Origin: Puccinia triticina
Taxonomy: Eukaryota; Basidiomycota; Pucciniomycetes; Pucciniales; Pucciniaceae
Length of the DNA: 64,000 bases
Assembly (NCBI RefSeq): GCF_026914185.1
Contig: NC_070564.1
Location: 2,480,001 to 2,544,000, forward strand
Direction: 5' to 3'
In this document: positions 46,060-58,208 of the stretch, piece by piece
How the letters are laid out: every line of letters starts with the position of its first letter
Numbering within the stretch: the stretch's first letter is position 1
Notes under the pieces: model-generated
What the model was told of the DNA's origin: nothing
What the model saw: the letters and a program-made list of their open reading frames with translations, nothing else
Databases searched by the model: none
Translations under genes and position numbers: made by a program

Positions 46060-46102
46060 CCACTTCCGTGCCTGGTTGCGGGTCCAAGGTTTTGCAACAC
46101 CA

Positions 46103-47167
46103 TCAAACCTTAGCCTTGGCCTTATTGGACTGGACCTTGCTCCCGAGCTGCTCCTGGGCCTGTTTCAAACATTTTGTTAGTTTCTCGGCGTGTATGTCTG
46201 GATCCTCTGGGATCTCAGAGGCAAAAGACAATAACTTAGCAGTAATGAGGTCAATTTTCCCGTTATCCAACTCTGACCACTTCGGAAGCCTCCAGTGATA
46301 GGAGGGGGACGGCCGCTTCATTATGAGCTGGGTCTGTATCGCCTGGTGATCGGACCCAAAGTTCTCACTCAAGACAGCCGTTGAGGCAACCAGCTTGGAT
46401 CCTAAAAAATTTGCCCAAATCCGGTCAATTGTGGATCCCTTCCCCTTGGATGAAAAGAAAGTGGGAACGTGTCTTGGCAATGCAAGATAAAAAACAAAAC
46501 TAGAAAGTGAACTTAGAAGGTCTTGGGCCTCTGGCTCAATTTTCCAAACTCCTGGAGGGTTCCAATGCCAGTGGTGCAGGTTTACATCCATCGCGATGAT
46601 CATTGCCTGTTGTCAATAATAGAATTGTGTCAGCCAGTTCTTCAATTCGGGTATTGCGCAAAAGGAGGACGGAGGGTTATAGATGTTCAGGAGCCGGAAG
46701 ACCTTCCCCAAGGGGTGTCTCACTTCCACCCCAACAAAAGTCTGGGAACCCCCCTCAAGTAATCTTATTGACTCCGAGGGGATTGACTGCTATATATATA
46801 TAACAGTCTTATGTCTTTCATTCCAACATCTGGGCACATGCTAATAAGCAACATATGAGCGCCAAGCTGCATGTTGAGGCGGGCAGAGATCAATTGAGTT
46901 GATCTAAGGTTCCTGGAGCAGTAAAATATCAAAAGAAAGAGACAAATTCAAAAGACTTAGCATGACGGATTGCAAAATGTGGCAATTCAGGTTGAGCAGA
47001 GAGAAAGCGTTGGGATTGAGGTTTTGAGAAGGGGAAGAAGCATTGAGGTCTTGACAAAGGGCATCAGCGGAGGCGATGTGAGCAGGAGGGTCTGGTGAGG
47101 AGACTTGAGAGGGGCTCTGAGGTTCGTGTTGAGTGTAGTCGTGGGTTACGTTGGTTGTATATATCAT
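46103..47167 (-). pseudogene. LINE ORF2: APE-type endonuclease
   Basis: The start has SLLNLNCH and DILLLQEP, stops at a TAG near 46906, and further blocks follow in shifted frames: VFRLLNIYNPP, then AMDVNLHHWHWNP, GSTIDRIWAN and NFGSDHQAI, the metal- and phosphate-binding motifs of APE-type endonucleases that nick the target site. Confidence 0.8.
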
Positions 47168-47216
47168 TGGGAGGGCAGGGGTTTTTTGTCAAACCATCCC
47201 TTCTTGTAGGAACAAG

Positions 47217-47569
47217 TCATACTGAAGGGGGTGTGGTCGATGCCGGTGATGCCAGAAGTCTTGTTCTTGAGGCCGGCAGTGCATAGCACGCAAGTCTTGA
47301 CTCCTCCAATACCATCAGGGCACTCGGTCTGGGCTTGAAACGTTTGGTTTGGTGGAAATCAAAATTCAAGAAAATTCCCAACTCTTCAACGCGATATGCC
47401 AGATCTTTGTTGACAAACAAGAGGACAAGAGATCCTGCTTTCTTGGTCAAAGGTTCATTGGAACCCATCCATCGGACGCGCGTCAGGTCCAATGCTTGGA
47501 AAATGTTCTTGGAGGCAAGCGAGCTCAAATTGGCCGGATTACTGATGTTGAAAGATTTAGGGACACCGT
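47217..47569 (-). pseudogene. LINE ORF1, C-terminal part
   Basis: Reads SSLASKNIFQALDLTRVRW, LTKKAGSLVLLFVNKDLAYR, VEELGIFLNFDFHQTKRF, and in a shifted frame a Cys-containing tail (CPDGIGGVKTCVLC) resembling gag-type knuckles. It is the continuation of the part at 58184-58913, cut by the Gypsy insertion at 47570. Confidence 0.7.
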
Positions 47570-48522
47570 TGTGGAACTACTCAAAGGGGAGAATAGAGAT
47601 TGGAAGGGAAATGTATAGCAACACTAGTACTAATGTAAGCTATGCAAGGGTGCTGATGAGGCTGCCTTCCTGACTAATGCTGAGGGGATGAGAGTAACAC
47701 TAAGAAAAAGAAGAAAAGGTGTGGCTGATTTCTACTTGATCTTAGGAACTAGTACTATGAGCTGACTACTGACTACTGAGGATGAGAGGGTTGGGGCAAT
47801 GGTTGAAGGGGGAAAGCAATGGCAATGATTCACTGGCAATGGGTTGATGAGATTTGGGCACTATATTTTCTGTATCTAATAATCTGCATGGGGTACAAGT
47901 AAGGGGAGGGTGAAGACAGTTCTTATAGTAAGGAGGGATGAGCACAGACAATGAGGAGTTCTGGCTATGGGAAGGAAGGTTTGTACAAATAAGGAAGAGT
48001 GATGTGAACATAGTAACAGAATGTAATGATGAGCAATGCTGAAAGGGGAATGCTGGTTATGGGAATAAAAGAATGTACTAATGGGGAAGAGTGATGAGAA
48101 CATAGTAACTACTTGTAATGATGAGCACTACTGAAAGAGGTAAGCACAGATCCAATGATGTAATGTGTACAATAGGCATAGTACATAATGAGAAATGTAT
48201 GTAAAGGGTTTAGTATGTGAGAATAAATATGTAAAAGGAATTTACTGTAATGATTCAAGTAGGTTACTAATGAAATGAGTATTGTAACTAATGAAGAATG
48301 TAGGTTGTCTGTAAGTCTTATATCCTTATATAACTACTGAACCATTGAAGATAAGGGGGTACTATGTATGAGTGACTATAGGTGAAATTTGGCGTAGAAT
48401 CTGAATATGCAATAATAATGAAGTATTTGTGAAGGGTTATGGGGGAAATGGGAAATGTAATGATGAATGTATGTAAAGAAAAGCAATAAAACACTACTTA
48501 TGGTTTGGAATGGAGCACCACA
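47570..48522 (-). repeat. Gypsy 3' LTR
   Basis: 953 bp, about the same length as the other LTR with scattered substitutions and small indels. The purine-rich strand GTTGGGGGAGGA (48534-48523) directly upstream in element orientation is the polypurine tract. Confidence 0.9.
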
Positions 48523-49560
48523 TCCTCCCCCAACTTATTGTCTGTCCCCAGGCAATGCACCAAAGAGAAGAGTGATCCAGAAAGAGTTGAAGAATGTTGA
48601 GTCCAAGAGTCCAAAGTTCCAAAGTCCAGTGTCCTTCCTCCAAAAGGTGAAATCCAAAGTCCTGAGTAGTAATCCAAATCCAAAGTCCAGTGTCCAAAGC
48701 CAAAATAGAATCCAAGTATAATCCAAGTCCAGTATATCTGAGTCCAAGGTATCCAAGTCCAATCCAAAGTACAATAGTCCTATGTATCCAGAGTATCCAT
48801 AGTCCAGTATCCAATCCAAAGAGTCCAGTATCCAAAAGAAGGTCCAATTATCAATGAGGGGTGAATGTTTAAGAAGATCTAACTCTGCTGAAGGCAATAT
48901 CCTTGAGACAGACACATATTAGACTAGATTCCATTCTGAAGAATACACTAATTTTCCTGCCTAACTGAGGCAAATGGAAGAATGCAATGATTGATGATGA
49001 TTGATTGATGGGGTTGATAATTGTAATTTCTGAAGGTTGTGAAAGATTTGAAGTTGAATGACTGAATTTCTGAGTATCTGAATATATATTGTAGAGTTCT
49101 GTGAAGAGAAGTTGAAGTCCAGAGAAGTTGATAAGTTGTCCAAAGAATATTCTTGCTCAAATTGAGTGGTTTCTGAGCTGCCATGTGTTGGAAGAAATTG
49201 ATTATAATGGTGAATGAATGACTGTTTGAATTGATGGTTCAATAATTCTTAGAATACATGGTGAAGATGATGAGGAAATTCCAGTATTGAGGTGGTTGGA
49301 TGTCCAGTAATTGCTATGGGATGGTAAGGAATGATGATGGATGATTGGATGATTGATAATTGTCAATGAGGAATGAATGAATGATTTCTTCTTTTCTTTC
49401 TGATGATGGAGGGGAAAAAATCCCTCCTCTCCTCCCAGGAGGAATCATTGATAATGGTCTTTTATTTCAACATTTCTGCGAAAAAAAGCCTTGAATTTTG
49501 TCCAGATGAGGAATGGAACCTGGGTCCATGCGCGTGTGCTGTCGCAAGAGGGGTCCTGAT
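48523..49560. repeat. Gypsy internal 3' part with minisatellite
   Basis: At about 48590-48840 there is an irregular array of short aatccaaagtccagt-type units. 48960-49390 is rich in gatgattgatt-type repeats. No protein is supported. Confidence 0.5.
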
Positions 49561-50499
49561 GTCTGAGCAGGGGCTCCGTGCGGGAGGCGCGCATGCGGAC
49601 TGACAAAAAGAAAAGTAGGAAATGGTCGACCTGTATCTTCGGAACGGCTCGATGAAATTTCTTGAAACCGAGTTCATTCGAAAGATACGATTCTCTAGAT
49701 TAAAATGGTATATACTAATTATTTTTAAGGGTTGATTATCGATTGTGTAGGGCCGGTTAAAGATCCAAGCGAGATCCGCGGGTGCGCGTAGTAGTAACAC
49801 CGCGTCAATATAAGGCAAACTGTTTTCGGATATAACTCAGCTTTCAGTCAATGGAATTGTCTAATTCCGGATTCGTTTGAAAGAACGGAAAGAGAAGATG
49901 AATTAAGGATTACGGTATATTTAGAATTAATTCGACCGATAGGTCGCCGTGAACACTGAATGAAAGTTGTGAATGAGCCCGTGGAAACACTAGGGTGACT
50001 TTGAGCGCGTATAATTCCGAAACCGCTCGATAGAATCGGCTGAAACCGAGTTCAAACGAAAGGTGAGATCGGGAAGATGAAAACTGGAAAGATTAATGTT
50101 AATTATGAGGTCGGCCGAATCGTTATTGGAATGGTTCAAAGTTTCATTATGATTTCCGCGGTTTCCGCCGCAAGGGAGTTGAAATTAAAGGAATACATAA
50201 TGAAATAAGCCAAAGGTACCGCCGAGAAACTGTCCAAATGGACTCCTGAAGCTGGCCATTCGACTGAAAAAGATTTTAGGAATAATGAATGACGTGTAGG
50301 CGATCCAAAAGTGATCCAAGGATTAATTAAACTGGGTCAAACACCAGAGTCAATAATAAAGAAATGAAAGAAAAACCGCGCCAAATGCTTCTGAAATGTG
50401 AAGGCGTCCATAGTGACGTCATAGAATGAAGAGGAGAACGTAAATATAAGGCCCTGGTCATTGGCCAACGGAAAGTTCCGTTATCCATCATTATCCGTA
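49561..50499 (+). promoter_or_regulatory. Presumed 5' region of the antisense Gypsy gene
   Basis: Higher-GC stretch that differs from the AT-rich rest of the element. A block (gaacggctcgatgaaat, gaaaccgagttcattcgaaag) at about 49636-49690 recurs, diverged, at about 50010-50065, and a further relative lies near 49845-49890. It directly precedes the ATG at 50500. A promoter role is inference. Confidence 0.35.
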
Positions 50500-51504
50500 A
50501 TGTTATTCTTCAACGCCTCCTCCCCGCCATTGTCGTCTCAAGAAAACCTTAGTACTCCTGTGAATCACCCGTCAGATACCTCCGTCTCGTCATCGCATCT
50601 AGACGAAGAGGCGCCATTAGACCGTCTTATGAAATACCGTTCTCTATTCAAAGAGCGCACTCGTTTGTCGACAACGTCCACGCGTACAACGCTGGCATGC
50701 GGGATAGCTTCAAGCCCGAAGAGGTCGATGCCTTGCGCCGTTACATCCAACAAGGACTCCTTTCCTTTGCTCGCAAGGACCTGGACGACCCGGTTGCCGC
50801 ACGAAACGCACGCCTTAGGTTGTATAGCCGGTTCCACGACGCTTTTGCACATGTATGTTGACTTGATTCTGTATGTATATGAAGAGAATTTTTAGAGAGA
50901 GAGATTTGATTACAATACTAATATTTTTTATTCCTGTTTTATTTTGATTTTTAGATGGATACTCATTCCATCATAGAGGCCATGGTTGAGGAAACTGAGG
51001 AGAGGAATGCCCTGGAGCTATTAAGGATGAGGGACCAAGTGGAAGAGGAAGAAGATGGTTGGAGGGTAGAAGCAGAAATGGAGAGGATAAGAGCTGAAGG
51101 TAAGTTCTAATATATTCTATTTTTTTATTCTTTATTGAGGATTTTTACTAATGTTATGCTTTAATTTTATTTTTATGTCTTTTGATTTTATTTTTTTTTA
51201 TTTTTAGATAAGGAGAAGGGAAAAGAGAAGGAGAAGGAGAAGGAGGAAAGTGAAATGGAAGAGGGTGATGTAATGATAAAAGAAGAAGAGGTGAGCTTTT
51301 GATTCTATATTTAGTTATTTTATTTGAGATTGTTTGCAGCTGATTTATATTGATTTGTTTCTGATTTGTTTCTGATTTGTTTATAGATTTGATTTTGATT
51401 TTGTTTTTATGTTATTGTGTAAGAAGATGAGAAAGAGAAAAAGAGAAGAGAAATGCATTGATTATTCCTTGTTTATTGTTTTCACCTGGAGTGGTATTCC
51501 TTGA
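50500..51504 (+). CDS. Antisense spliced accessory gene within the Gypsy element
   Basis: Four exons can be read on the plus strand, opposite to gag and pol: 50500-50852, 50955-51099, 51208-51290 and probably 51424-51504, with GT-AG introns of 102, 108 and about 133 nt. Exon 1 starts MLFFNASSPPLSSQENLSTP with LDEEAPLDRLMKYRSLFKER, then changes frame near 50660 (a frameshift in this copy) to SFVDNVHAYNAGMRDSFKPE, RRYIQQGLLSFARKDL and RLYSRFHDAFAH. Exons 2-3 give an acidic coiled coil (MVEETEERNALELLRMRDQV, then Glu/Lys runs); exon 4 adds basic MRKRKREEK, a possible nuclear signal. No known domain. It could be a regulator carried by the element or a captured host gene. Confidence 0.5.
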
Positions 51505-54500
51505 CATGAACTGCAGCAAACCTTCTGGCTAATTCTGTGCCATCTAATTCTTCCAAGATGTAAGATCCTCCTGGTTTTTGAGCCTTGATTCTGTAAGGGC
51601 CATTCCATTTGTTTTCAAAGAGTTTGCCAAACTGAGAGTCCAAAGATTTATTATACACTACTACTAATTGACCTTTCTTTAGTGGCTGTCTTGATGTTTT
51701 CTTCTTGTTCCAATAGTCCACAGAGTTCTTCCTGGAATCCATAAGCTGATGGTGTGCTTGCTGCAAGATGGTATCCCTGTTTTCAAGCTGCTGAGTCCTA
51801 GCCAATAAAAGATCCTGAGTTGATTCTACCTTTGACCAATCCACTCCAAAGAAGGTTTCCAATTCTAGGTCAATGGGTAAGATGGGAGGCTGTCCAAGAA
51901 CTAGTTCATAAGGTGAGTAACCAGTTGATCTTTTGGTGGAAATTCTGTCTGCAAATAAAACTAAAGGTAAATAATTCCTCCACTTCTTGCCTTCTTTTCC
52001 ACAGAGCTTGACCAAGGTATCCTTAATTGCCTGATGTCCTCTTTCTACCATACCATTTGCTTCAGGATAATAAGGGGTGGTGACTTTGATTTTGATTCCA
52101 GATTCCAGAAGGGATTTTTGAAATTGTTGTCCAAATTCAGAGCCTCCATCCACAGTGACTGACCAAGGGGCTCCATATCTGTAGATTCAGTTGTCCAAGA
52201 ACCACTGAGAGATTTTCTTTGCTTGAATCTTTTCTAGTCCAACTGCTTCTACCCATCCAGAAAGGTCATCTCTTGCAATTACCAGGTATTTCCATTTGCC
52301 AGCTTTGATGTGAACTGTATCCAAACTGACTCTTCCAAAGATGGTTGCTGCTCCTGTAGGTTTCTTGGGTTCCATTGGCAATTTTGAACTCCTCTTCTGG
52401 CAAGCTTCACAAGACTGGACCCACCTGGTAACACCTCTCTTGAGACCTGGCCACCAAAATCTAAGTTTAATTCTTCTGTAGGTTTCAGCAATACCTCTGT
52501 GGCCTAAAGATTCATGAAGGGAATTGAGGATGGAATTCTGAGCTGAAGGAGAGGTGACTACTATCTGAGAGAATGGTTTGTTGATCCTGTGCAAGACTCC
52601 ATTGGAAAGGAAGAAGTTGGCTGATTTATGCAAAATTTGCTTGAATTCCAGGCTGCTGCATCCTGGAGGTTTGTTCATGGTTGAAAGGTATTCCTGGAGG
52701 TGCTTCCAAATTCCTTGCTGCAAGTTACTTACCCCCTCCCCCAACTTAGCTGATGTCCCCAGAAGCAGGCCAAAAGAAGAATGTTTAGTTCCAAATCCAG
52801 GGTGAGGTTTGATATTCCAGGTTTCATCTTCATCAAAGCTAGGACAATCATCTTCATCAGAATCAGGGGGTCTTCTTGAAAGTCCATCAGGTAAGGTGAA
52901 AGTTTTTCCAGGAGTGTGAACAAGGTCATAGGAGAATAACTGAATAAATCCAATCCATCTGTTCATAGGGGCATTGGGAAGTGAAGGGTTGTTGATCATT
53001 CCAATAAGGCACTGGGCATCCACTCTGAGTTGAAAATGTTGGCCCCACAGTTTGGTTTGAAGTTTCTTGAGGATCTTGGCAACACCACAGAGTTCTAATT
53101 TGGATTGTGAGTACTTTGATTCCCTGGGTGAAAAGACTACTGACTCATATAACACAGGCCTATCCAATCCATCAGAATCCTGTTGAGTAAGAACAGCACC
53201 TGCAGCAATAACACTGGAGTCCACTGAGAGTTTGATTAAGCCAGCATCAGGTCCATAGTCCAATTTCTTTAGGGTGATATCAGTTCCAACAATCCTTTTA
53301 AGGTCCTCAAAGGCATCCTGGCAATCTTCAGTCCAATCCCAAGAGGAGTCCTTCCTGGTGAGTCTTCTGAGTGGAGCAGTAATGGTTGAGTAATTTTTAA
53401 TGAACATTCTAACATATACACAGATACCTAGGAATCCTCTGACATCTGAAGGAGTGGTGGGAGTTGGCCAGGTTTCAATTTTGTTGAGCTTCTTGATGGA
53501 TATCCTTCTGCCTTCCTTACAAACCACATGGCCAACCAGATCCAGAGCAGGTACACAGCAAGCAAATTTCTTCCCAGAGATGGTGAGTCCAGCTTCTTCA
53601 ATCCTGAAAAGAATCCTTTCCAGAGTAATGGCATATTCATAGATAAATCTTCTGATCTGGGGGTTGTCCTTTAAAGTTTCTTCATTGTAGTCAGAGGTTG
53701 GTCCCTTTATACCTCCATCATCCACAAAGATTCCCATATGTTGAGGTAATTCATCCTGGAGTATCCACATCATTTGGGCCTGGTAAACTGCAACTGAATT
53801 GGTGGCTCCTTGGGGTAATCTGGTAAGTTGAAATCTTCCAAGGGGTGTTTCAAAGGTGGTCAAAGGTCTGGATTCTGGAGCTAATTCTCTTTCATCATAT
53901 CCTCCCATAATATCACCTAGTCCATAGCAAGCCCTTCCAGTGAATGATTCAATGAGTTCCTCTGTCTTTGGTGGTAGTCCAGCGTCCTTAATGGTGACTT
54001 TGTTGAGTTTCTGAAGGTCATGTACAATTCTGAGCTTACCATCCTGCTTCTTTACACAAAATATAGGGCTGGAATAACTGGAAAAGGATTGTTCATAGAG
54101 GCCAGTGCTGAGTCTTTCTCTTACCTATTCTATAACCTGGTCTTTGATGGGTGCAGGGATTGGAATTGGTTTCTGTTGCCAAGGTTCATGGGGAATGACT
54201 GGAATGATATAAGGCTGTCCATAGGTGTGTTTAAGAAGGCCTCTTTCTGTTTCTACAAAAGCCAAAGCACCTTGTCTAATCACAATTACCCATACCAGCA
54301 GGAGATATTCTTGAGGAGAAAGCCATCCAGGAGGTCCAAAATTGATGAGGTCCAGCCTTTCTTGAGTAATCTTGGAGGTAGGAGTGAATGGTGGAGGAAA
54401 AGGGCTTAAAGGAGTGAGGTAAGGATCTCTTGAGAGTGGTGGCCTTGATAATGGGGGATTGAGAGATAATGGCATTGGTTGGTTTACTGGTTTTATTTTT

Positions 54501-54655
54501 TTTAGAGTTGATTTATACTTTGCTGAATGAGTGACTACAGTTTGTTGCTTTTGGTTGTTTTCCAGGGTTGCAGTTGTAAGGGAAGGGAACTGAAAACCTG
54601 GTCTCAATCTAAAAAATTTACCAGTCCAGAATTGGAAGGTATGCTGGTTTCCCAC
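51482..54655 (-). pseudogene. Gypsy pol: RT, RNase H, integrase (two in-frame stops)
   Basis: One frame runs from 54655 to 51482, broken only by TAG at 54125-54127 and TGA at 52187-52189. RT blocks: YSSPIFCVKKQDGKLRIVHD, LTRLPQGATNSV and the active site GIFVDDGGI. RNase H: LIKLSVDSSVIAAGAVL, SKLELCGV. Integrase: HHCC finger (HESLGHRG ... CEACQ), SLDTVHI, VDGGSEFG and PEANGMVERGH, then a GPY-type module (WNGPYRIK). No chromodomain is seen. The pol frame overlaps gag-protease by 52 nt in another frame, suggesting programmed frameshifting or a mutation. Confidence 0.9.
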
Positions 54656-57021
54656 TTCTGATTACTGGGGAGTATGATTGGAACCAAAAAAGTCTGACCA
54701 GCTGAATCCATGATTGAAAGTGCTTCTCCTCTGGCTCCATTGTAGTTGATGTTAGCTGAGACATCCATCAAGAAAGGCTTTCCAATAATCATCTGAACTG
54801 GTCCTTTGGCTACCCAGAAATGAACTGTCCTGACTACTTTCCCAATGGTTACCTCCACATCTTCAGCAATTCCAGGTATATCAGTAAGGTGACCTCCAAT
54901 TCCTTTGAGCTTCATAGATTTAGCAGTGAGTACTAATCCAAGTTTATGTGCAAGAGTTTCAGGAATAATGTTGACCATAGAGCCAGTATCCAAGAGTGCT
55001 TGATGTTTCTCTCCTCCAATAGTGATGGTGATGTATCCAAGGGGGCAGGAGTAGTGAGTAGTGGGTTGCTCCTGTGCTGTTTCTTCTCCATCCTCCATGT
55101 CTGTGAAGTTTGCTGATTTGACACCATCCAATGGGACCCTTCTGTTGGTTATCTTCTTCCTGATACAGTCAGTAACTCCTGGTGATATAGCAAAGATTTC
55201 TCCAAAGGCCAACTCCATCTTTCCTGCAGTCAACATCCTACTAGCCACTTCCTCCTCAATTCCTGGGTACTCCTTGGCCAAAGTCTTTTCCAAATAGGTC
55301 TTCTTAACTGGTTTGTCCTTAGGTGCAGTGGTTGAATCCTTGTCCTTATCCTGGAATCTGACTTGAGGGGAGCCTTTTGAAGTAGGGGATTTGGAAGCAC
55401 TAGGAGTAGGGGGCTGTGTCATGTGAAGTAATTCCTCTGTATCCATGTCCATTAGGTCCTGTTTCTCCTTCCTGATCCTTTTGTCTGACTTGGCTGGTTC
55501 CTCCTCATCCTGATCCTTAGAGTTGTTTCTGGTCCTCTTTCCAAGGTCTGCTTCATAACTGTGGGTTTGATAATAGGCTGGGTCCTCCTCTAGTTGGCCA
55601 AAAGAAGATGTGAGCTTAGTTTTAGAGTACTCTTCCACTGGGGTTCTGATTGGTCTGCTTGGAATCCAGGGAATAACTGATTTGTCTGGAAGTCTGTAAT
55701 CTCTGCCATCCTTGATAACAGCACCACTAGACATGTCCTGGGCAAGTTGAGAGCAGCTGTTGGTTCCATGGGTTTCCTGATGACAATAATAGCATTTGAA
55801 TGGCCAGGTCCTAGCAGGTTTGTCCATGTGGGGAGGTAGTCCTTTGCCAGCAGTGAGGGATGCAAGTTGTTTGGTAAGGAGTTCCACTTGTTTGTCCAGA
55901 GAAATAGAAGCAGTAGGAGCAGTTCCCTGAGTAGCAGGTGTGGGTTTGAAGGTCCTAGGTGAGTTGTCCAAAGTGAATTTCTCTTCTGCCCTCCATTCAG
56001 TCCTTCTGTTGACCACTGATCTTGAGTAAACTTCCTGGTGAATGTAGGTAAGAAGAGTTTCAGTGTCTGGCAAGATGTCACCTCCATCCTTTGAGGCTAG
56101 CATTTGATTGTCCCTCATCAAGCTCTTAGTAACTCTTTGATCCAGATCCTTGTGAAGAGTTTCCAAAAGAAGGTGTCTGAATTCCTCCAGGCTGGTACTG
56201 TACCCCATTCTTACCAAGTAGTGAGTGATGGTTTCAAACTTGTTTCTGAATGTGTTGAAGGTTTCCAAGGTGCTGATTCCTCCATCCTGGGCAGATTTGT
56301 AGACTAGTTTCCTGAGATCCTCCCTGGTATATCTGACCAATGGCTGAGAAGTTCCAAACCTGGTGAGTAGCTGTTTCTTCAGGGTTTCCCAATCCAAGTT
56401 TTCATGGCCTGACATGTCTTCCACTTCATCCTTAAGGTCCAACCCTTTGATAAAAGCAATGATTTGTCCAGCCAGTTCCTTAGAGTTAGCACCATCATCT
56501 CTTCCAGCACTTTCATACCTTCTAATGAACTTCTCCACAGGCATGTTGGTTCCATCAAAGAAGAGCTCTTTGTCCATGGGTTTGATCTTTACTCCTCTGC
56601 TGACAGGATCCTCATACCTAGGCATAGCTGGTTCCCTATTTAAAAAGTGAGTGTTGGACCTGGTAGAGTGTGTTGAGTCATCCCTTTGGCGCTGGAACCT
56701 GGGAAAGCGGGGTGGTGGTGCATTTAAATCTTCTGAATCTTCTGAAAGCTGATTGGTATCTCTATATCCTGTGTATCTAGGGATACTGGAAGTCTGAGGT
56801 CCAGGTGGAGGTCTGTAAGAACTGGAGTTGACTTGTGGAGTAGAAGAACCCTGGGGATCTGGAGCATTGGAAGAAGGTTGATAACCTGGACCATTGGGAG
56901 GAACCTGAGTCTGACCAGTGTTGGAAGTGGTGGAGTCCTGAACTGCAGCATTACTGGATGGATCCACTGGAGGGTAAAGACTGGGAGCAACATTGGTGTT
57001 GGGAGATCCTTGGGCAGACAT
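54604..57021 (-). CDS. Gypsy gag-protease polyprotein (intact frame)
   Basis: 805 codons without stop. A Pro/Ser/Asn-rich N-terminus is followed by the gag domain (ELFFDGTNMPVEKFIRRYES, WETLKKQLLTRFG, FRNKFETITHYLVRMGYS), a zinc knuckle CYYCHQETHGTNSC near residue 410 (CX2CX4HX4C), a charged linker with RKEKQDL, and an aspartic protease motif ALLDTGSMVNIIP near residue 675. Gag packages the RNA; the protease matures the polyproteins. The start ATG lies about 225 bp inside the 5' LTR. Confidence 0.88.
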   Translation of the reverse strand: MSAQGSPNTNVAPSLYPPVDPSSNAAVQDSTTSNTGQTQVPPNGPGYQPSSNAPDPQGSSTPQVNSSSYRPPPGPQTSSIPRYTGYRDTNQLSEDSEDLNAPPPRFPRFQRQRDDSTHSTRSNTHFLNREPAMPRYEDPVSRGVKIKPMDKELFFDGTNMPVEKFIRRYESAGRDDGANSKELAGQIIAFIKGLDLKDEVEDMSGHENLDWETLKKQLLTRFGTSQPLVRYTREDLRKLVYKSAQDGGISTLETFNTFRNKFETITHYLVRMGYSTSLEEFRHLLLETLHKDLDQRVTKSLMRDNQMLASKDGGDILPDTETLLTYIHQEVYSRSVVNRRTEWRAEEKFTLDNSPRTFKPTPATQGTAPTASISLDKQVELLTKQLASLTAGKGLPPHMDKPARTWPFKCYYCHQETHGTNSCSQLAQDMSSGAVIKDGRDYRLPDKSVIPWIPSRPIRTPVEEYSKTKLTSSFGQLEEDPAYYQTHSYEADLGKRTRNNSKDQDEEEPAKSDKRIRKEKQDLMDMDTEELLHMTQPPTPSASKSPTSKGSPQVRFQDKDKDSTTAPKDKPVKKTYLEKTLAKEYPGIEEEVASRMLTAGKMELAFGEIFAISPGVTDCIRKKITNRRVPLDGVKSANFTDMEDGEETAQEQPTTHYSCPLGYITITIGGEKHQALLDTGSMVNIIPETLAHKLGLVLTAKSMKLKGIGGHLTDIPGIAEDVEVTIGKVVRTVHFWVAKGPVQMIIGKPFLMDVSANINYNGARGEALSIMDSAGQTFLVPIILPSNQKWETSIPSNSGLVNFLD

Positions 57022-57245
57022 GATTGAAGCAGATAAGTTGACTCTAAATCTGAAGGGTGTTGAAGGTTGATAGTGGAGATGCTGATAGTGTTACTGTTGG
57101 TTGAAGTTGATTCTAAAAGCAGGGAGTTGATTTATAAAGAAAGGAGTATGAGGAGTGTAGGTGAAGTAGTATGTAGCTGATGGTAAGAGTGTTACTAGAG
57201 CTGAAGATATCTGAAGTATAGAAAGGCCACTGTTGGGACACCACT

Positions 57246-58208
57246 TGTGGAACTACTCAAGGGGGAGAATAGAGCTTGGAAGGGAAATGGATAGCAACAC
57301 TAGTACTAATGTAAGCTATGCAAGGGTGCTGATGAGGCTGCCTTCCTGACTAATGCTGAGGGGATGAGAGTAACACTAAGAAAAAGAAGAAAAAGGTGTG
57401 GCTGATTTCTGCTTGATCTTAGGAGCTAGTACTATGAGCTTTAACTACTGACTACTGAGGGTAAGAGAGTTGGAGGGGTGATGAGAGTGGGGAATGCAAT
57501 GGCAAGGTTTAATGGCAAGGGGTTGATGAGAATGGGCACTTATAATTTCTGTATCTAAAATTATCTATAAATTCTGCATGAGGTACAAGTGAGGGGGGGA
57601 AAGACAGTTCTTATATGAAGGAAGGATGAGCACAGACAATGAGGAGTTCTGGCTATGAGAATGAAGGTTGTACAAATGGGGAAAAGTGATGTGAACATAG
57701 TAACAGTATGTAATGATGAGCAATGCTGAAAGGGGAATGCTGGTTATGGGAATAAAAGAATGTACTAATGGGGAAGAGTGATGAGAACATAGTAACTACT
57801 TGTAATGATGAGCACTACTGAAAGAGGTAAGCACAGATCCAATGATGTAAGGTGTACAATAGGCATAGTACATGATGAGCAATGTATGTAAAGGGTTTAG
57901 TATGTGAGAATAACTATGTAAAAGGAATGTACTGTAATGATTCAAGTAGGTTACTAATGAAATGAGTATTGTAACTAATGAAGACTGTAGGTTGTCTGTA
58001 AGTCTTATATCCTCTATAACTACTGAACCATTGAAGATAAGGAGGTACTATGTATGAGTGACTATAGGTAAAATTTGGCGTAGAATCTGAATATGCAATA
58101 ATAATGAGGTATTTGTGAATGGTTATGGGGAAATGGGCAATGTAATGATGAATATATGTAAAGAAAAGCAATAAAAATACTACTTATGGTTTGGAATGGA
58201 GCACCACA
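57246..58208 (-). repeat. Gypsy 5' LTR
   Basis: 963 bp. The downstream flank in element orientation, AGTGGTGTCCCAACAGTGGC (57245-57226), is the place of the primer-binding site, but its tRNA could not be named. Confidence 0.9.

Larger units (their letters stand above)
47570..58208 (-). mobile_element. Complete Gypsy-type LTR retrotransposon
   Basis: About 10.6 kb, oriented on the minus strand. Two LTRs (47570-48522 and 57246-58208) start TGTGGTGCTCC and end GTTCCACA on that strand. Both flanks have CCGT (47566-47569, 58209-58212), a 4-bp target duplication. It contains gag-protease, pol (RT, RNase H, integrase) and an antisense spliced gene before the 3' LTR. Two in-frame stops in pol and diverged LTRs show that it is not recent. 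Confidence 0.92.
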
